NCBI RefSeq assembly: GCF_001641125.1
Contig: NZ_LWLP01000001.1
Location: forward strand, 3,537,828 to 3,601,827
Direction: 5' to 3'
From: Arthrobacter sp. OY3WO11
Lineage (GTDB): Bacteria > Actinomycetota > Actinomycetes > Actinomycetales > Micrococcaceae
DNA: 64,000 bases
The notes below the pieces were generated by a model. That model was not told the origin of the DNA, did no database searches, and saw only the letters and a program-made list of their open reading frames with translations. The translations under genes were made by a program, and so were the position numbers. Shown piece after piece: positions 32,447 through 41,005 of the stretch (position 1 is the first letter of the stretch; each line of letters starts with the position of its first letter).

Positions 32447-34525
32447 CTAGGAAGCGGGGGCCTGGGCCTGGATGGCCGTGATGGCCACGGTGTTGACGAT
32501 GTCCTCCACGGTGCAGCCGCGGGAGAGGTCGTTGACCGGCTTCCGCAGCCCCTGCAGGACGGGCCCGACGGCCACCGCCCCTGAGCTCTGCTGCACCGCC
32601 TTGTACGTGTTGTTGCCGGTGTTGAGGTCCGGGAAGATGAACACCGTGGCCTGCCCGGCCACCGACGAGCCCGGCATCTTGGACTCAGCGATGGAGGCGT
32701 CCACGGCGGCGTCGTACTGGATGGGGCCCTCGACGGCGAGGTCCGGGCGGCGCCGGCGGACCAGTTCGGTGGCCTGCCGCACTGCGTCCACGGCCTCCCC
32801 GGAGCCGGAACCGCCGGTTGAGTAGGACAGCATGGCCACCCGCGGCTCCACCCCGAACTGCGCCGCGGTCTCCGCCGAGGCCAGTGCGATGTCCGCCAGC
32901 TGCTCCACATTCGGGTCCGGGTTCACGGCGCAGTCGCCGTACACCAGCACCCGGTCCGGCATCAGCATCAGGAACACGGAGGACACGATCTTCACGCCCT
33001 CGCGCGTTTTCACGAACTCCAGGGCCGGCCGGATGGTGTGGGCGGTGGTGTGCGCCGCACCGGACACCATGCCATCCACCACGCCCAGCTGGACCATCAT
33101 GGTGCCGAAGTAGCTGACGTCCTGCATGATCTCCAGCGCCTTCGCCAGGTCCACACCCTTGTGCGCCCGCAGTTCCGCGTACTTTTCGGCGAACTTCTGG
33201 CGCAGGTCCGAGGTGGCCGGGTCAACGATGTTGATGCCGGACAGGTCGATGCCGCGGGCGGCCGCCAGTTCGCGGACCTCCGATTCGGGGCCCAGCACGG
33301 TGAGGTCGCAGACGTCGCGGCGGTGCAGGATCTCGGCAGCCCGGAGGATCCGCACGTCGGTCCCTTCCGGCAGCACCACGTGCCGGCGCTGCGACCTGGC
33401 GCGTTCGATGAGGTCGTGCAGGAAGCGCAGCGGGGTCATCCGCTCGGCCCGGGGCAGGTGGAGGCGCTCCACCAGCTCGGTCTCGTCCACCCGGCGGGAC
33501 CAGAGGCCCAGCGCGGACGCCACCTTGCGGCGGTGCCCGGACCAGATCTCGCTGCGGACCTCCGAAACCCGGCGGGCCGTGGTGTAGGTGTCCTCCCTGG
33601 CGGCGAACACGGGGAACGGGGCCTGCGCCAGGAGCGGGTAGATGTTGGCGTCCGGAGCGAGCCCGCCGGTGAGGATGAGCGCGGAGGCCACCGGGAACTC
33701 GGGCGAGAAGGACGCCGCGAGGCACGCCACCATCACGTCCGCCCGGTCGCCGGGGACGATCACCAGGGCACCCTCGTCCAGCACGTTCAGGAAGTTGCCC
33801 ACGTTCATGGCGGCCACCTTGATGTCCTTCACGTCGCGTTCCATGTCCGGCCGTCCGGCGATCTGGCGGACGCCCAGTGCCGCGGCAACCTCGCCGGTGG
33901 TGGGCCGCGCGATCGCCTCCAGCTCCGGCAGGATGTACACGGGCCGCTTGGAGGCGCCGGGCTTCACGGCGGCGGCGATTGCGTCCAGGTCCTCCGGATC
34001 TGCACGGTTCACCATGATGGCCAGCAGGGTGCACCTTTCGGCGGCGAGCTCCTTCCGGGCAACCTCGACGGCGGCCGCGGCTTCGGCGACGGTCCGCCCC
34101 TTGGCGCCCACCACCGCCACGATGGGGGCGGCCAGGTTGTTGGCCAGGCGGGCGTTGAGGTCGAATTCGACGGCGGAGTCCTGGCCCACCAGGTCCGTTC
34201 CCTCCACGATCACCACATCGCAGTGCCGCGAGATCTCGGCGAAGATTTCCACGCAGCGGGCGTCAATCTCTGCCCGGTTCCCCTCGGCCAGCAGGGACCG
34301 GACTTCCTCGTGGGTGAGACCGCCGCGGCAGCGCTCGTCCTCCAGCGCGAAACGGGATTTCATCAGCGCGACCATCGGATCGGCCGCAGCGTCCGGACCA
34401 TGGACCACGGGCTTGAAAAAGCCGATCCTGTCCGCATGCCGGTGGAGGGTGTCCGCCAGACCCAGGGCCACAAGTGACTTGCCCGATCCGGGGGTGGTTG
34501 CGCTGACGTAGATGCCTTTGGCCAT
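32447..34525 (-). CDS. pta: Phosphate acetyltransferase
   Basis: A 692-residue long-form Pta converting acetyl-CoA and phosphate to acetyl phosphate. It has an N-terminal BioD-like P-loop domain (KGIYVSATTPGSGKSLVALGL), a central DRTGG domain (about residues 215-325) and a C-terminal catalytic PTA_PTB domain (about 370-685, with VLPEGTDVRILRAAEIL, GMVSGAAHTTAHTIRPAL and SYSTGGSGSGEAVD). The ATG at 34525 is at the expected distance before the P-loop, and a longer upstream frame is discarded. With ackA it forms the acetate overflow/assimilation pathway. Confidence 0.95.
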   Translation of the reverse strand: MAKGIYVSATTPGSGKSLVALGLADTLHRHADRIGFFKPVVHGPDAAADPMVALMKSRFALEDERCRGGLTHEEVRSLLAEGNRAEIDARCVEIFAEISRHCDVVIVEGTDLVGQDSAVEFDLNARLANNLAAPIVAVVGAKGRTVAEAAAAVEVARKELAAERCTLLAIMVNRADPEDLDAIAAAVKPGASKRPVYILPELEAIARPTTGEVAAALGVRQIAGRPDMERDVKDIKVAAMNVGNFLNVLDEGALVIVPGDRADVMVACLAASFSPEFPVASALILTGGLAPDANIYPLLAQAPFPVFAAREDTYTTARRVSEVRSEIWSGHRRKVASALGLWSRRVDETELVERLHLPRAERMTPLRFLHDLIERARSQRRHVVLPEGTDVRILRAAEILHRRDVCDLTVLGPESEVRELAAARGIDLSGINIVDPATSDLRQKFAEKYAELRAHKGVDLAKALEIMQDVSYFGTMMVQLGVVDGMVSGAAHTTAHTIRPALEFVKTREGVKIVSSVFLMLMPDRVLVYGDCAVNPDPNVEQLADIALASAETAAQFGVEPRVAMLSYSTGGSGSGEAVDAVRQATELVRRRRPDLAVEGPIQYDAAVDASIAESKMPGSSVAGQATVFIFPDLNTGNNTYKAVQQSSGAVAVGPVLQGLRKPVNDLSRGCTVEDIVNTVAITAIQAQAPAS

Positions 34526-34833
34526 GGTCCGCCCTTTGCTGTGCTGGTGCCGGTTACTCCATCCTTGCACTTCGGCACGGGCTTTCGGCAGCGTTGGAGT
34601 TCGCCGGGCCTGTGGTGATGGGCACGGGATGCTGTGGCGGCGGGCACGGGGGCGGTGGCACTGCACATCAGGCGGGCCGGCGGCGGCCGGTGCGTGCCGC
34701 CGTCGTACATTCCAGCCCAGGTGCTTCTCCCAACCCCATCCGGCGCGCCAGGCACGACGGCGTGTCCCGGCTCCGGCGCGCGGTCCCGCCGGAGAAAGTG
34801 GGCAGGAACGGCCGGCCGCGGACGCCCCGGCCC
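34526..34833. other. Intergenic region upstream of pta and paaI, nothing recognised
   Basis: About 310 bases of GC-rich sequence lie between the divergent pta and paaI genes. Short GC inversions are visible but no credible gene, RNA or repeat family copy. The pta promoter must lie in the left part, but no clear -10/-35 pair could be picked. Confidence 0.5.
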
Positions 34834-34879
34834 TTGACACCGGACCCCTCCATGGGATTACCTAATGAACATTCGGTAA
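34834..34879 (+). promoter_or_regulatory. paaI-paaK promoter with PaaR-type operator
   Basis: A consensus -35 TTGACA lies at 34834-34839. The expected -10 region is covered by a 22-bp inverted repeat at 34858-34879, with arms TTACCTAATG and CATTCGGTAA around AA and a single mismatched pair. The same operator pattern occurs at 43908, 52151 and, as a half-site, 38763. It fits a TetR-family PaaR repressor released by phenylacetyl-CoA, as known from other bacteria. Confidence 0.78.
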
Positions 34880-34901
34880 ATAAAGCTGGAGGCAATGACG
34901 C

Positions 34902-35405
34902 ATGGCTGAAACCACCCTTTCCGGGCCCACACACCAGATCCTGGAGAACGACTACGCCTCCGAGTGGATGGGCATCGAAGTCCTCGCCATCAGCGACGGC
35001 CACGCGACCATCCGGATGACCCTCCGGCAGGAAATGCTCAACGGCTTCGGAATGGCCCACGGCGGAATGATCTTCGCCTTCGGGGACACCGCATTCGCCC
35101 TCGCCTGCAACCCCGCCGTCCAGGCACCCGGCGAGGAAAACAGCATCACCGTGGCCTCCGGCGTCGACATCAATTTCCTCAAGCCCGCCTTCCGCGGCCA
35201 GGTGCTGACCGCGGTGGCGGACCGCCGCTCCAGCGCCGGACGCAGCGGCCTGTACGACATCCAGATTTTCGCCACGGATGCTGCACCCTCCCCCACGGGC
35301 CAGCCCGCACCGGCCCAGCCCAATCCAGCCCAGCCCAGTTCAGCCCAGCCCGGCGAGCTCATTGCCGAGTTCCGCGGACGCAGCCGCACCATCCCCAAGA
35401 AGTAG
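34902..35405 (+). CDS. paaI: PaaI, hydroxyphenylacetyl-CoA thioesterase
   Basis: A 167-residue hotdog thioesterase that hydrolyses dead-end aryl-CoA esters in phenylacetate degradation. The hotdog fold is at residues 10-125, with GMAHGGMIFAFGDTAFALACN carrying the catalytic Asp-containing helix and SGVDINFLKPAFRG following. The C-terminus has an odd insert of QPAPAQPNPAQPSSAQP-type repeats (about 130-152) before the final strand. GGAGGCAATGACGC precedes the ATG. paaK starts 7 bases after its stop, so both belong to one operon under the operator at 34858. Confidence 0.9.
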   Translation: MAETTLSGPTHQILENDYASEWMGIEVLAISDGHATIRMTLRQEMLNGFGMAHGGMIFAFGDTAFALACNPAVQAPGEENSITVASGVDINFLKPAFRGQVLTAVADRRSSAGRSGLYDIQIFATDAAPSPTGQPAPAQPNPAQPSSAQPGELIAEFRGRSRTIPKK

Positions 35406-35412
35406 GAAAATC

Positions 35413-36780
35413 ATGACCCTGCATGCCCCCGAAACCCCCTCCGCTGCCGCAGCAACGGCCGCAGGCACTAACGTCATCCTGGACCGCGAGGAGACCATGT
35501 CCCGCGACGAGCTCGAGGCCCTGCAACTCAGCCGCCTGCAGCACACCGTGGCCTACGCCTACGAACGCGTGCCCCTCTACAAGCGCAAGTTCGACGACGC
35601 CGGCATCCACCCGAACGACCTCCGGGAACTCAGCGACCTGGGCAACTTCCCCTTCACCACCAAGGACGATCTGCGCGAGGAATACCCGTTCGGCATGTTC
35701 GCCGTGCCGCAGCACGAAGTAGCCCGCGTCCACGCCAGCTCGGGCACCACCGGCCGGCCCACGGTGGTCGGGTACACCAAAAAGGACCTGGCGGACTGGG
35801 CGAAACTCGTGGCCCGCAGCTTCCGCGCCTCCGGCATCCGCCCGGGCATGAAAGTCCACAACGCGTATGGGTATGGCCTGTTCACCGGCGGCCTGGGCGC
35901 GCACGCCGGCGCCGAAGCCCTCGGCTGCACGGTCATCCCCATCTCCGGCGGGCAGACCGAACGCCAGATCCAGCTGATCCAGGACTTCAAGCCGGACGCC
36001 ATCCTGGCCACCCCCACGTACCTGCTCACCATCGCGGACGCCATGGCGCACATGGGCATCGACCCCGCCTCCACCTCGCTGAAGTACGCGGTGCTGGGCG
36101 CCGAGCCGTGGACCGAGGAAATGCGGCACGAACTTGAGGTCACCATGAACCTCAAGGCCTGCGACATCTACGGGCTCTCCGAGGTGATGGGCCCGGGCGT
36201 GGCCGGCGAGGCCGTGGAGACCCAGGACGGCAGCCACATCTGGGAGGACCACTTCCGGCCCGAAATCATCGACGCCTTCAACCCGGTGGTGGGCAAGGAG
36301 AATGTGCTGCGCGACGGCGAGCACGGCGAACTGGTGTTCACGTCGCTCACCAAGGAAGCGCTGCCCATCATCCGGTACCGCACCAAGGACCTCACCCGCC
36401 TGCTCCCCGGCACCGCCCGCCCCGCGCACCGCCGGATGGGACGCATCACCGGCCGCAGCGACGACATGATCATCCTCCGCGGCGTGAACGTGTTCCCGTC
36501 CCAGATCGAGGAGATCGCCCTCCGCATCCCCGAGCTCAGCCCGCACTTCCAGCTTGAACTCACCCGCCCCGAAGGCCAGCGGATGGACCAGATGACGGTG
36601 AAGATCGAGCGCCGGGAGACCGTCACCATCGAGCAGGTTTCGACGGCGGCGCGCACCTTGAAGGAGCAGATCAAGATCCATGTGGGTTCTTCCTGCACGG
36701 TTGACGTGGTGGACCCCGGCTCCCTGGAGCGGTCCAACGGCAAGCTGCGCCGGATTTACGACATGCGGCCCAAGGCGTAG
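35413..36780 (+). CDS. paaK: Phenylacetate-CoA ligase
   Basis: A 455-residue AMP-forming ligase that makes phenylacetyl-CoA, the first step of the aerobic phenylacetate pathway. The P-loop ASSGTTGRPTVVGYTK is at about residue 110, the aromatic substrate pocket region YGYGLFTGGLGAHAGAE follows, then IYGLSEVMGPG and the C-terminal hinge GRITGRSDDMIILRGVNVFPSQIE. The catalytic Lys is in SNGKLRRIYD. The ATG at 35413 is preceded by TAGGAAA. It is the second gene of the paaI-paaK operon and is followed by a terminator. Confidence 0.95.
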   Translation: MTLHAPETPSAAAATAAGTNVILDREETMSRDELEALQLSRLQHTVAYAYERVPLYKRKFDDAGIHPNDLRELSDLGNFPFTTKDDLREEYPFGMFAVPQHEVARVHASSGTTGRPTVVGYTKKDLADWAKLVARSFRASGIRPGMKVHNAYGYGLFTGGLGAHAGAEALGCTVIPISGGQTERQIQLIQDFKPDAILATPTYLLTIADAMAHMGIDPASTSLKYAVLGAEPWTEEMRHELEVTMNLKACDIYGLSEVMGPGVAGEAVETQDGSHIWEDHFRPEIIDAFNPVVGKENVLRDGEHGELVFTSLTKEALPIIRYRTKDLTRLLPGTARPAHRRMGRITGRSDDMIILRGVNVFPSQIEEIALRIPELSPHFQLELTRPEGQRMDQMTVKIERRETVTIEQVSTAARTLKEQIKIHVGSSCTVDVVDPGSLERSNGKLRRIYDMRPKA

Positions 36781-36800
36781 CGGCTAAGCATCACTAGGCG

Positions 36801-36827
36801 GAGCCCGGGACCTGGCGTCCCGGGCTC
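36801..36827. terminator. Terminator after paaK
   Basis: An 11-bp perfect stem (36801-36811 with 36817-36827) with loop CTGGC and a TTCC tail, between the convergent paaK and MBL-dehydrogenase genes. Confidence 0.72.
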
Positions 36828-36832
36828 TTCCG

Positions 36833-38653
36833 TCATGTTTCCGCCCGGCTCTTCCCTTCCGCGATCAGGACGAGGTTTCCGACGACGTCCCCTCCTTCCA
36901 GCCGGATGTGGGCCCGCTTCGCCTCGAGCAAGGGAAACCGGCCGGCGATCACGGGAGTGATCTTCCGCGCCTCCAGCAGCTCGTACAAGGTGGTCCAGGC
37001 GTCCATCAATGGCTGCCGGTCCAGCCGCCAGGATGTGGTCCCGTAGAGGCGGATCCTTGTGCCCTCCGGGACCAGGTTGTGCCTGATGGCGCGTGCCAGG
37101 AGACGCAGGGTGGAGGCCGGGCTGCCAGGGTTGGCGTACTCCACGAGCACCCCGCCTGGCCGAAGCACGGCGAGTCCGATGTCCGTCCAGCCTCCGCCCG
37201 TTCCGTCCAATACGGCGTCGACACCGGAAGGCTCCAGCAGGCGCAGGGCACCAATGACTTCTTCGCCTTTGACATCCAGTGGAACCACGCCGTGGTCCCT
37301 GAGCCAAGGGTGCTTGGCGGGAACATCCACGCCGTACATCCTCAACTCCAGCAGGCGCCCGAGTTGCACGAGCGCCGTTCCGATCCCGCCCGCCGCTCCG
37401 GTGACAAGGATGGCCTGGCCGGGCCGGATCCGGGCAACCCTGGAGAGCGTCTGGTGGGCCACCAGATAGTTCAGGGCCACGGCCACCACATCGCCCGCGT
37501 CAAGTGCGGAAGAGATTCGCATCATGGGGTGGGTGGTCACGAAGATGTACTCTGCATACCCGCCCTTCTCCGTCATGACCACCACCCGGTCCCCAGGGGT
37601 TGCGGCCTTGACCCCCGGCCCCACCGCATCGACAACACCCGCCACGGCATAGCCGGGCACAAAGGGAAACGCGGGCGGGTACGTGGAGAGCCCGTTGCGG
37701 GCCTGAACATCAACGGCGCTCACACTGCACGCCTCCACCCGCACCCTCGCCTCGCCCCGCCGCGGTGACCTCAGCCGCCGTCGTACAACCTCCAGCACCT
37801 CCGGACCGCCCATACGGGTTGCGGCAACACTTCCGTACTCAATGGGCGGCAGCTGCAGGGCAGCCGCCGCGTCTGCGCCGGCACCAACTGTCGCCGCGTA
37901 CTCTTCCAGCTGGCGCGCGGCAGTCGGACCAGACATTGCGCGGCCGTGTCCACTCGCCAGCACGCGGGGACGGAGCCCGGCCAGCACTGCGACGGAGGCC
38001 ATGGCCAGGGCCCAGTCCCAGGTGGCAATCCACGGCGGGCCACTGACCCTGGTGGCTCCGCTGAATAGACCGGACAGGGAGTTCAGGTCGGTGGTCAGCA
38101 CGGCGTCCCCGGTGAGCAGCACGCCGTCGGACTCGCGGAAAAGGGCAATGTGGCCCGGTGTATGTCCCGGGGTTTCCACGCAGGTCCAGTCCTGCAGCCC
38201 GGGAACCCCGGCGGCTGGATCGAAGGGGCGCACAAGGTCCGTCATGTCGGCGGCGCGCATACTCCCCTCCGGCAGCACCTTCAGCAAAGGGCGCAGGACC
38301 CGGCGGTCCAGCGGGCTGGCATACTCGTCCAGCAGCGTCCCGGCAGCCTGCGGCAGCTCGGCGGGGTGCACGTAGACAGGAACACTCCACCGCCGGGCCA
38401 AAGCAGGGGCGCAGCCCGCGTGGTCAGGATGGATATGGGTCAGCACAATCGCCGCGGGCCGCGTACCTGAACCAAAAAGGGATTCCGCCGCCGCCACAAT
38501 GGACTGCTCTGCACTGGGCCAGCCGGCATCCACCAGCACCCACCCCTGGCCCGAGCGCACCAGGTAAACATGGGAGGCCATCTGTTTCCTGCCGGTGGGC
38601 AGTTGGTAGACGCCGCGCGCGACGACGGCTGGCTGGGGCATTCTGGACGTCAT
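36833..38653 (-). CDS. Fusion of metallo-beta-lactamase hydrolase and quinone-oxidoreductase-like dehydrogenase
   Basis: A 606-residue two-domain protein. The N-terminal half (about residues 10-255) is a metallo-beta-lactamase fold with the zinc motif THIHPDHAG, a second ligand ETPGHTPGHI, TGDAVLT and SGHGRAM. The C-terminal half (about 275-600) is a medium-chain dehydrogenase of the quinone oxidoreductase type, with a GroES-like part (RVRVEACSVSAVDVQARNG) and Rossmann motif VTGAAGGIGTALVQLG. It lacks the GHE zinc motif, so it is probably zinc-independent. The ATG at 38653 follows AGGAAGGCC. It is divergent from the TetR gene. Confidence 0.83.
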   Translation of the reverse strand: MTSRMPQPAVVARGVYQLPTGRKQMASHVYLVRSGQGWVLVDAGWPSAEQSIVAAAESLFGSGTRPAAIVLTHIHPDHAGCAPALARRWSVPVYVHPAELPQAAGTLLDEYASPLDRRVLRPLLKVLPEGSMRAADMTDLVRPFDPAAGVPGLQDWTCVETPGHTPGHIALFRESDGVLLTGDAVLTTDLNSLSGLFSGATRVSGPPWIATWDWALAMASVAVLAGLRPRVLASGHGRAMSGPTAARQLEEYAATVGAGADAAAALQLPPIEYGSVAATRMGGPEVLEVVRRRLRSPRRGEARVRVEACSVSAVDVQARNGLSTYPPAFPFVPGYAVAGVVDAVGPGVKAATPGDRVVVMTEKGGYAEYIFVTTHPMMRISSALDAGDVVAVALNYLVAHQTLSRVARIRPGQAILVTGAAGGIGTALVQLGRLLELRMYGVDVPAKHPWLRDHGVVPLDVKGEEVIGALRLLEPSGVDAVLDGTGGGWTDIGLAVLRPGGVLVEYANPGSPASTLRLLARAIRHNLVPEGTRIRLYGTTSWRLDRQPLMDAWTTLYELLEARKITPVIAGRFPLLEAKRAHIRLEGGDVVGNLVLIAEGKSRAET

Positions 38654-38762
38654 CCTCGCCGGCCTTCCTGGGTCACGCGGCGGCACTCCGCCTCCTACCA
38701 GCGTGGTCCCTCCGGATGAACGGGCCACAGGGTCCAAAGTCCTGCGAAGTCTTATGCCCTGA

Positions 38763-38775
38763 TTACCGAACGTTC
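38763..38775 (+). promoter_or_regulatory. PaaR-type operator half-site before the TetR gene
   Basis: TTACCGAACGTTC reproduces the left arm and centre of the 22-bp operator found at the paa genes, but the right arm (ATGAGAAAA) is degenerate. It lies 9-20 bases before the regulator's start codon and so could give weak autoregulation. Confidence 0.5.
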
Positions 38776-38783
38776 ATGAGAAA

Positions 38784-39401
38784 ATGGCCGTTATGTCCCC
38801 AACTGATGCACCCACCAAGCGCGGCCGCCCCGGATACGACCAGCAATCGGTGCTGCGCATCGCCGTCGACGTCTTCAACCGGCACGGTTACGACGCCACG
38901 TCCATGGGCATCCTTGCGGACAACCTGGGCATCTCCAAGTCCGCCATTTACCACCACGTGCCGTCCAAGGGTGACCTCCTGAAGCTCGCCCTTGAGCACG
39001 CCCTCGGCGGGCTCGAGGCCATTCTGGAAGAACCCGCAGCCACGTCCGGCGCGGCCGACGCCCGCCTGGAGTTCGTGCTCCGCCAGACCGTGGCCGTCCT
39101 GGTGGACCGGCTGCCGTTCGTCACGCTGCTCCTGCGCCTGCGCGGGAACACGGAGATCGAGCGGGACGCCCTGGAGCGCCGCCGCGCCTTCGACCACAAG
39201 GTGGCCGGGTTGATCTCCGCAGCACGCGACGAAGGCTCCCTGCGCCAGGACATCGATCCGCGGACCGTCACCAGGCTGCTGTTCGGCATGATCAACTCGA
39301 TCGTGGAATGGTACAAGCCGGGCGGGCCCCTCTCCCCCGAACGGCTCGCCGACGACGTGATCACCATGGCCTTCGACGGACTGCACTCCACCCAGCACTG
39401 A
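38784..39401 (+). CDS. TetR family regulator, probable PaaR
   Basis: A 205-residue TetR repressor with an N-terminal helix-turn-helix (about residues 20-65: IAVDVFNRHGYDATSMGILADNLGISKSAIYHHVPSKGDLL). The larger ligand-binding domain is of the TetR_C_33-like type. Its position among paa genes, and a copy of the shared operator half-site at its own promoter, make it the best candidate for the phenylacetyl-CoA-responsive repressor PaaR. The start may be the ATG at 38784 or 38793; neither has a clear ribosome-binding site. Binding specificity is inferred, not shown. Confidence 0.85.
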   Translation: MAVMSPTDAPTKRGRPGYDQQSVLRIAVDVFNRHGYDATSMGILADNLGISKSAIYHHVPSKGDLLKLALEHALGGLEAILEEPAATSGAADARLEFVLRQTVAVLVDRLPFVTLLLRLRGNTEIERDALERRRAFDHKVAGLISAARDEGSLRQDIDPRTVTRLLFGMINSIVEWYKPGGPLSPERLADDVITMAFDGLHSTQH

Positions 39402-39484
39402 GCCAAATACTAAGGGTGCTTGGTATTTCCCCGGATCCCCGGCTACGGTGGAAGAAACCAGCCAGAACCCGGAGGAGGCCGTCC

Positions 39485-40594
39485 ATAAATACCGTCACCC
39501 GCCGGGCGCTGCCGCGTCCGGACCGCTTCCGGACCGCCGCGGGAGTTGCACTGCTCACGGCATCCCTGGCCCTCACCGGCTGCACCGGCTCCACGCCTCC
39601 CCCGGTTCCCAGCGGCTCCTCCAGCCCCGGGTCCGCGTCAACAGCTACGCCTAACAGCACCGCGGCCCCGGCCCCCGCGCCGGCCGCGGAAGGCGATATC
39701 CCCCAGCTGGTGGAGAACCTCGCTCCGTCCGTGGTCACCATCTTCACGGACGGCGGCCTGGGCAGCGGCGTGGTCTACTCCGAAGACGGCCTGATCCTCA
39801 CCAACGAGCACGTAGTCCGGGGCAACACCCGCGTGGAGGTCGCCTTCGCTGACGGCCAGCGGGTGGAGGGAACCGTCAAGGCCACCGACCCCGTGACGGA
39901 CCTCGCCCTGGTGCAGGCCAACCGCACCGGCCTGCCCAAACCCGTGTACCAGGCCAACCTCCCGCGGGTGGGTGAAGGGGCTGTGGTGCTCGGCTCGCCG
40001 CTCGGCTTCGAGAACACCGCCACCGCCGGGATCATCTCAGGGCTGCACCGGTCCATTCCCGGTTCCGCCTCCAACAGCCTCTCCCTGGTGGACCTGATCC
40101 AGACCGATGCGCCCATCAGCCCGGGCAACTCCGGCGGGGCCGTCATCAACATGCGCGGCGAAATCATCGGCATCAGCGAGGCCTACATTCCCCCGTCAGC
40201 CGGCGCCGTGGCCCTCGGATTCGCGATCCCCGCCGCCACCGCAGTGGAGGTCGCCGAGGAACTGCTGGCGGACGGCACTGCCGAGCACGCCTACCTGGGC
40301 CTCACCCCGGGGGAACTGACCCCGCAGATCGCGGGCCAGTTGGGCATAGACGCAAGCACCGGCGTCGTGGTTCTGGCAGTGGACGACGACGGCCCGGCCG
40401 CACGCGCCGGCATCCGCCCGGGTGACGTCCTGGAGTCCCTGGAGGGCGCGGACCTCACCGCTCCGGAAAAGCTCCTGGCGGAACTCCGGAACCGCAACCC
40501 CGGCGATACCGTAGGCTTCAAGGTCAAGCGGCAGGACCAGAGCCTTGACCTCAAGGCGGACCTCACCGCGCGGCCCACAAGTAACACCCGATAG
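39485..40594 (+). CDS. Trypsin-like serine protease with PDZ domain (HtrA/DegP-like lipoprotein)
   Basis: A roughly 369-residue exported protease. It has a signal peptide with lipobox LALTGC (Cys about 33), a Pro/Ser/Ala linker, and a trypsin-like domain (about 70-255) with triad His in TNEHVV, Asp in VTDLALV and Ser in PGNSGGAV. One PDZ domain follows (about 265-355; VVVLAVDDDGPAARAGIRPGDVLESL). The start is unusual: GGAGGAGG (39471-39478) is followed six bases later by ATA, in frame, with no ATG, GTG or TTG at that position. It probably performs envelope protein quality control. A small acidic gene follows 12 bases later. Confidence 0.85.
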   Translation: MNTVTRRALPRPDRFRTAAGVALLTASLALTGCTGSTPPPVPSGSSSPGSASTATPNSTAAPAPAPAAEGDIPQLVENLAPSVVTIFTDGGLGSGVVYSEDGLILTNEHVVRGNTRVEVAFADGQRVEGTVKATDPVTDLALVQANRTGLPKPVYQANLPRVGEGAVVLGSPLGFENTATAGIISGLHRSIPGSASNSLSLVDLIQTDAPISPGNSGGAVINMRGEIIGISEAYIPPSAGAVALGFAIPAATAVEVAEELLADGTAEHAYLGLTPGELTPQIAGQLGIDASTGVVVLAVDDDGPAARAGIRPGDVLESLEGADLTAPEKLLAELRNRNPGDTVGFKVKRQDQSLDLKADLTARPTSNTR

Positions 40595-40606
40595 GAAGGT
40601 AAGAAA

Positions 40607-40912
40607 ATGAGCCACCCCAAAGACGAAGCAGACGCCGGATACATCATTCCGGACCCCTCAAAGGTCCGTGAGGACGTCCCCGGCGACGCCGGCGATGAAG
40701 CCAACGTGATCCGCTTCAGCGAAGAGCAGGCCCTGATCGAGGAACAGTCCCACGGCATCCGCCCGGACACCTACAGCATCCCCTCCGGCGGCCCCACCAT
40801 GGCTGAGGCCCGGGGCAACATGGACCTCTCGGACCAAAGCGAAAGCGGGCACGGCACCGGCCGCGAGGATGACAGCAGCGACGACAGCCTGCACGGCGGC
40901 GCCGAGTCCTGA
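40607..40912 (+). CDS. Acidic hypothetical protein (101 aa)
   Basis: A 101-residue acidic, hydrophilic protein (IIPDPSKVREDVPGDAGDEANVIRFSEEQ, then a Ser/Asp-rich tail), with no signal or membrane segment. It starts 12 bases after the protease stop with AGGAAGGTAAGAAA upstream, so it is probably cotranscribed. It resembles in composition the 101-residue acidic protein at 31997. I do not recognise the family. Confidence 0.65.
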   Translation: MSHPKDEADAGYIIPDPSKVREDVPGDAGDEANVIRFSEEQALIEEQSHGIRPDTYSIPSGGPTMAEARGNMDLSDQSESGHGTGREDDSSDDSLHGGAES

Positions 40913-40950
40913 TCTCACGGCTGCCGGCACGGCTGGCTGCAAGCACGGCA

Positions 40951-40986
40951 GAAGGGGCGGTCCCGGTATCCCGGGACCGCCCCTTC
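40951..40986. terminator. Perfect 16-bp bidirectional terminator
   Basis: The arms 40951-40966 and 40971-40986 are fully complementary with a TATC loop, GAAGGGG and CCCCTTC at the ends. It separates the convergent acidic-protein and VOC genes. Confidence 0.85.
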
Positions 40987-41005
40987 GTGTATCACCGGTG
41001 CGTGG

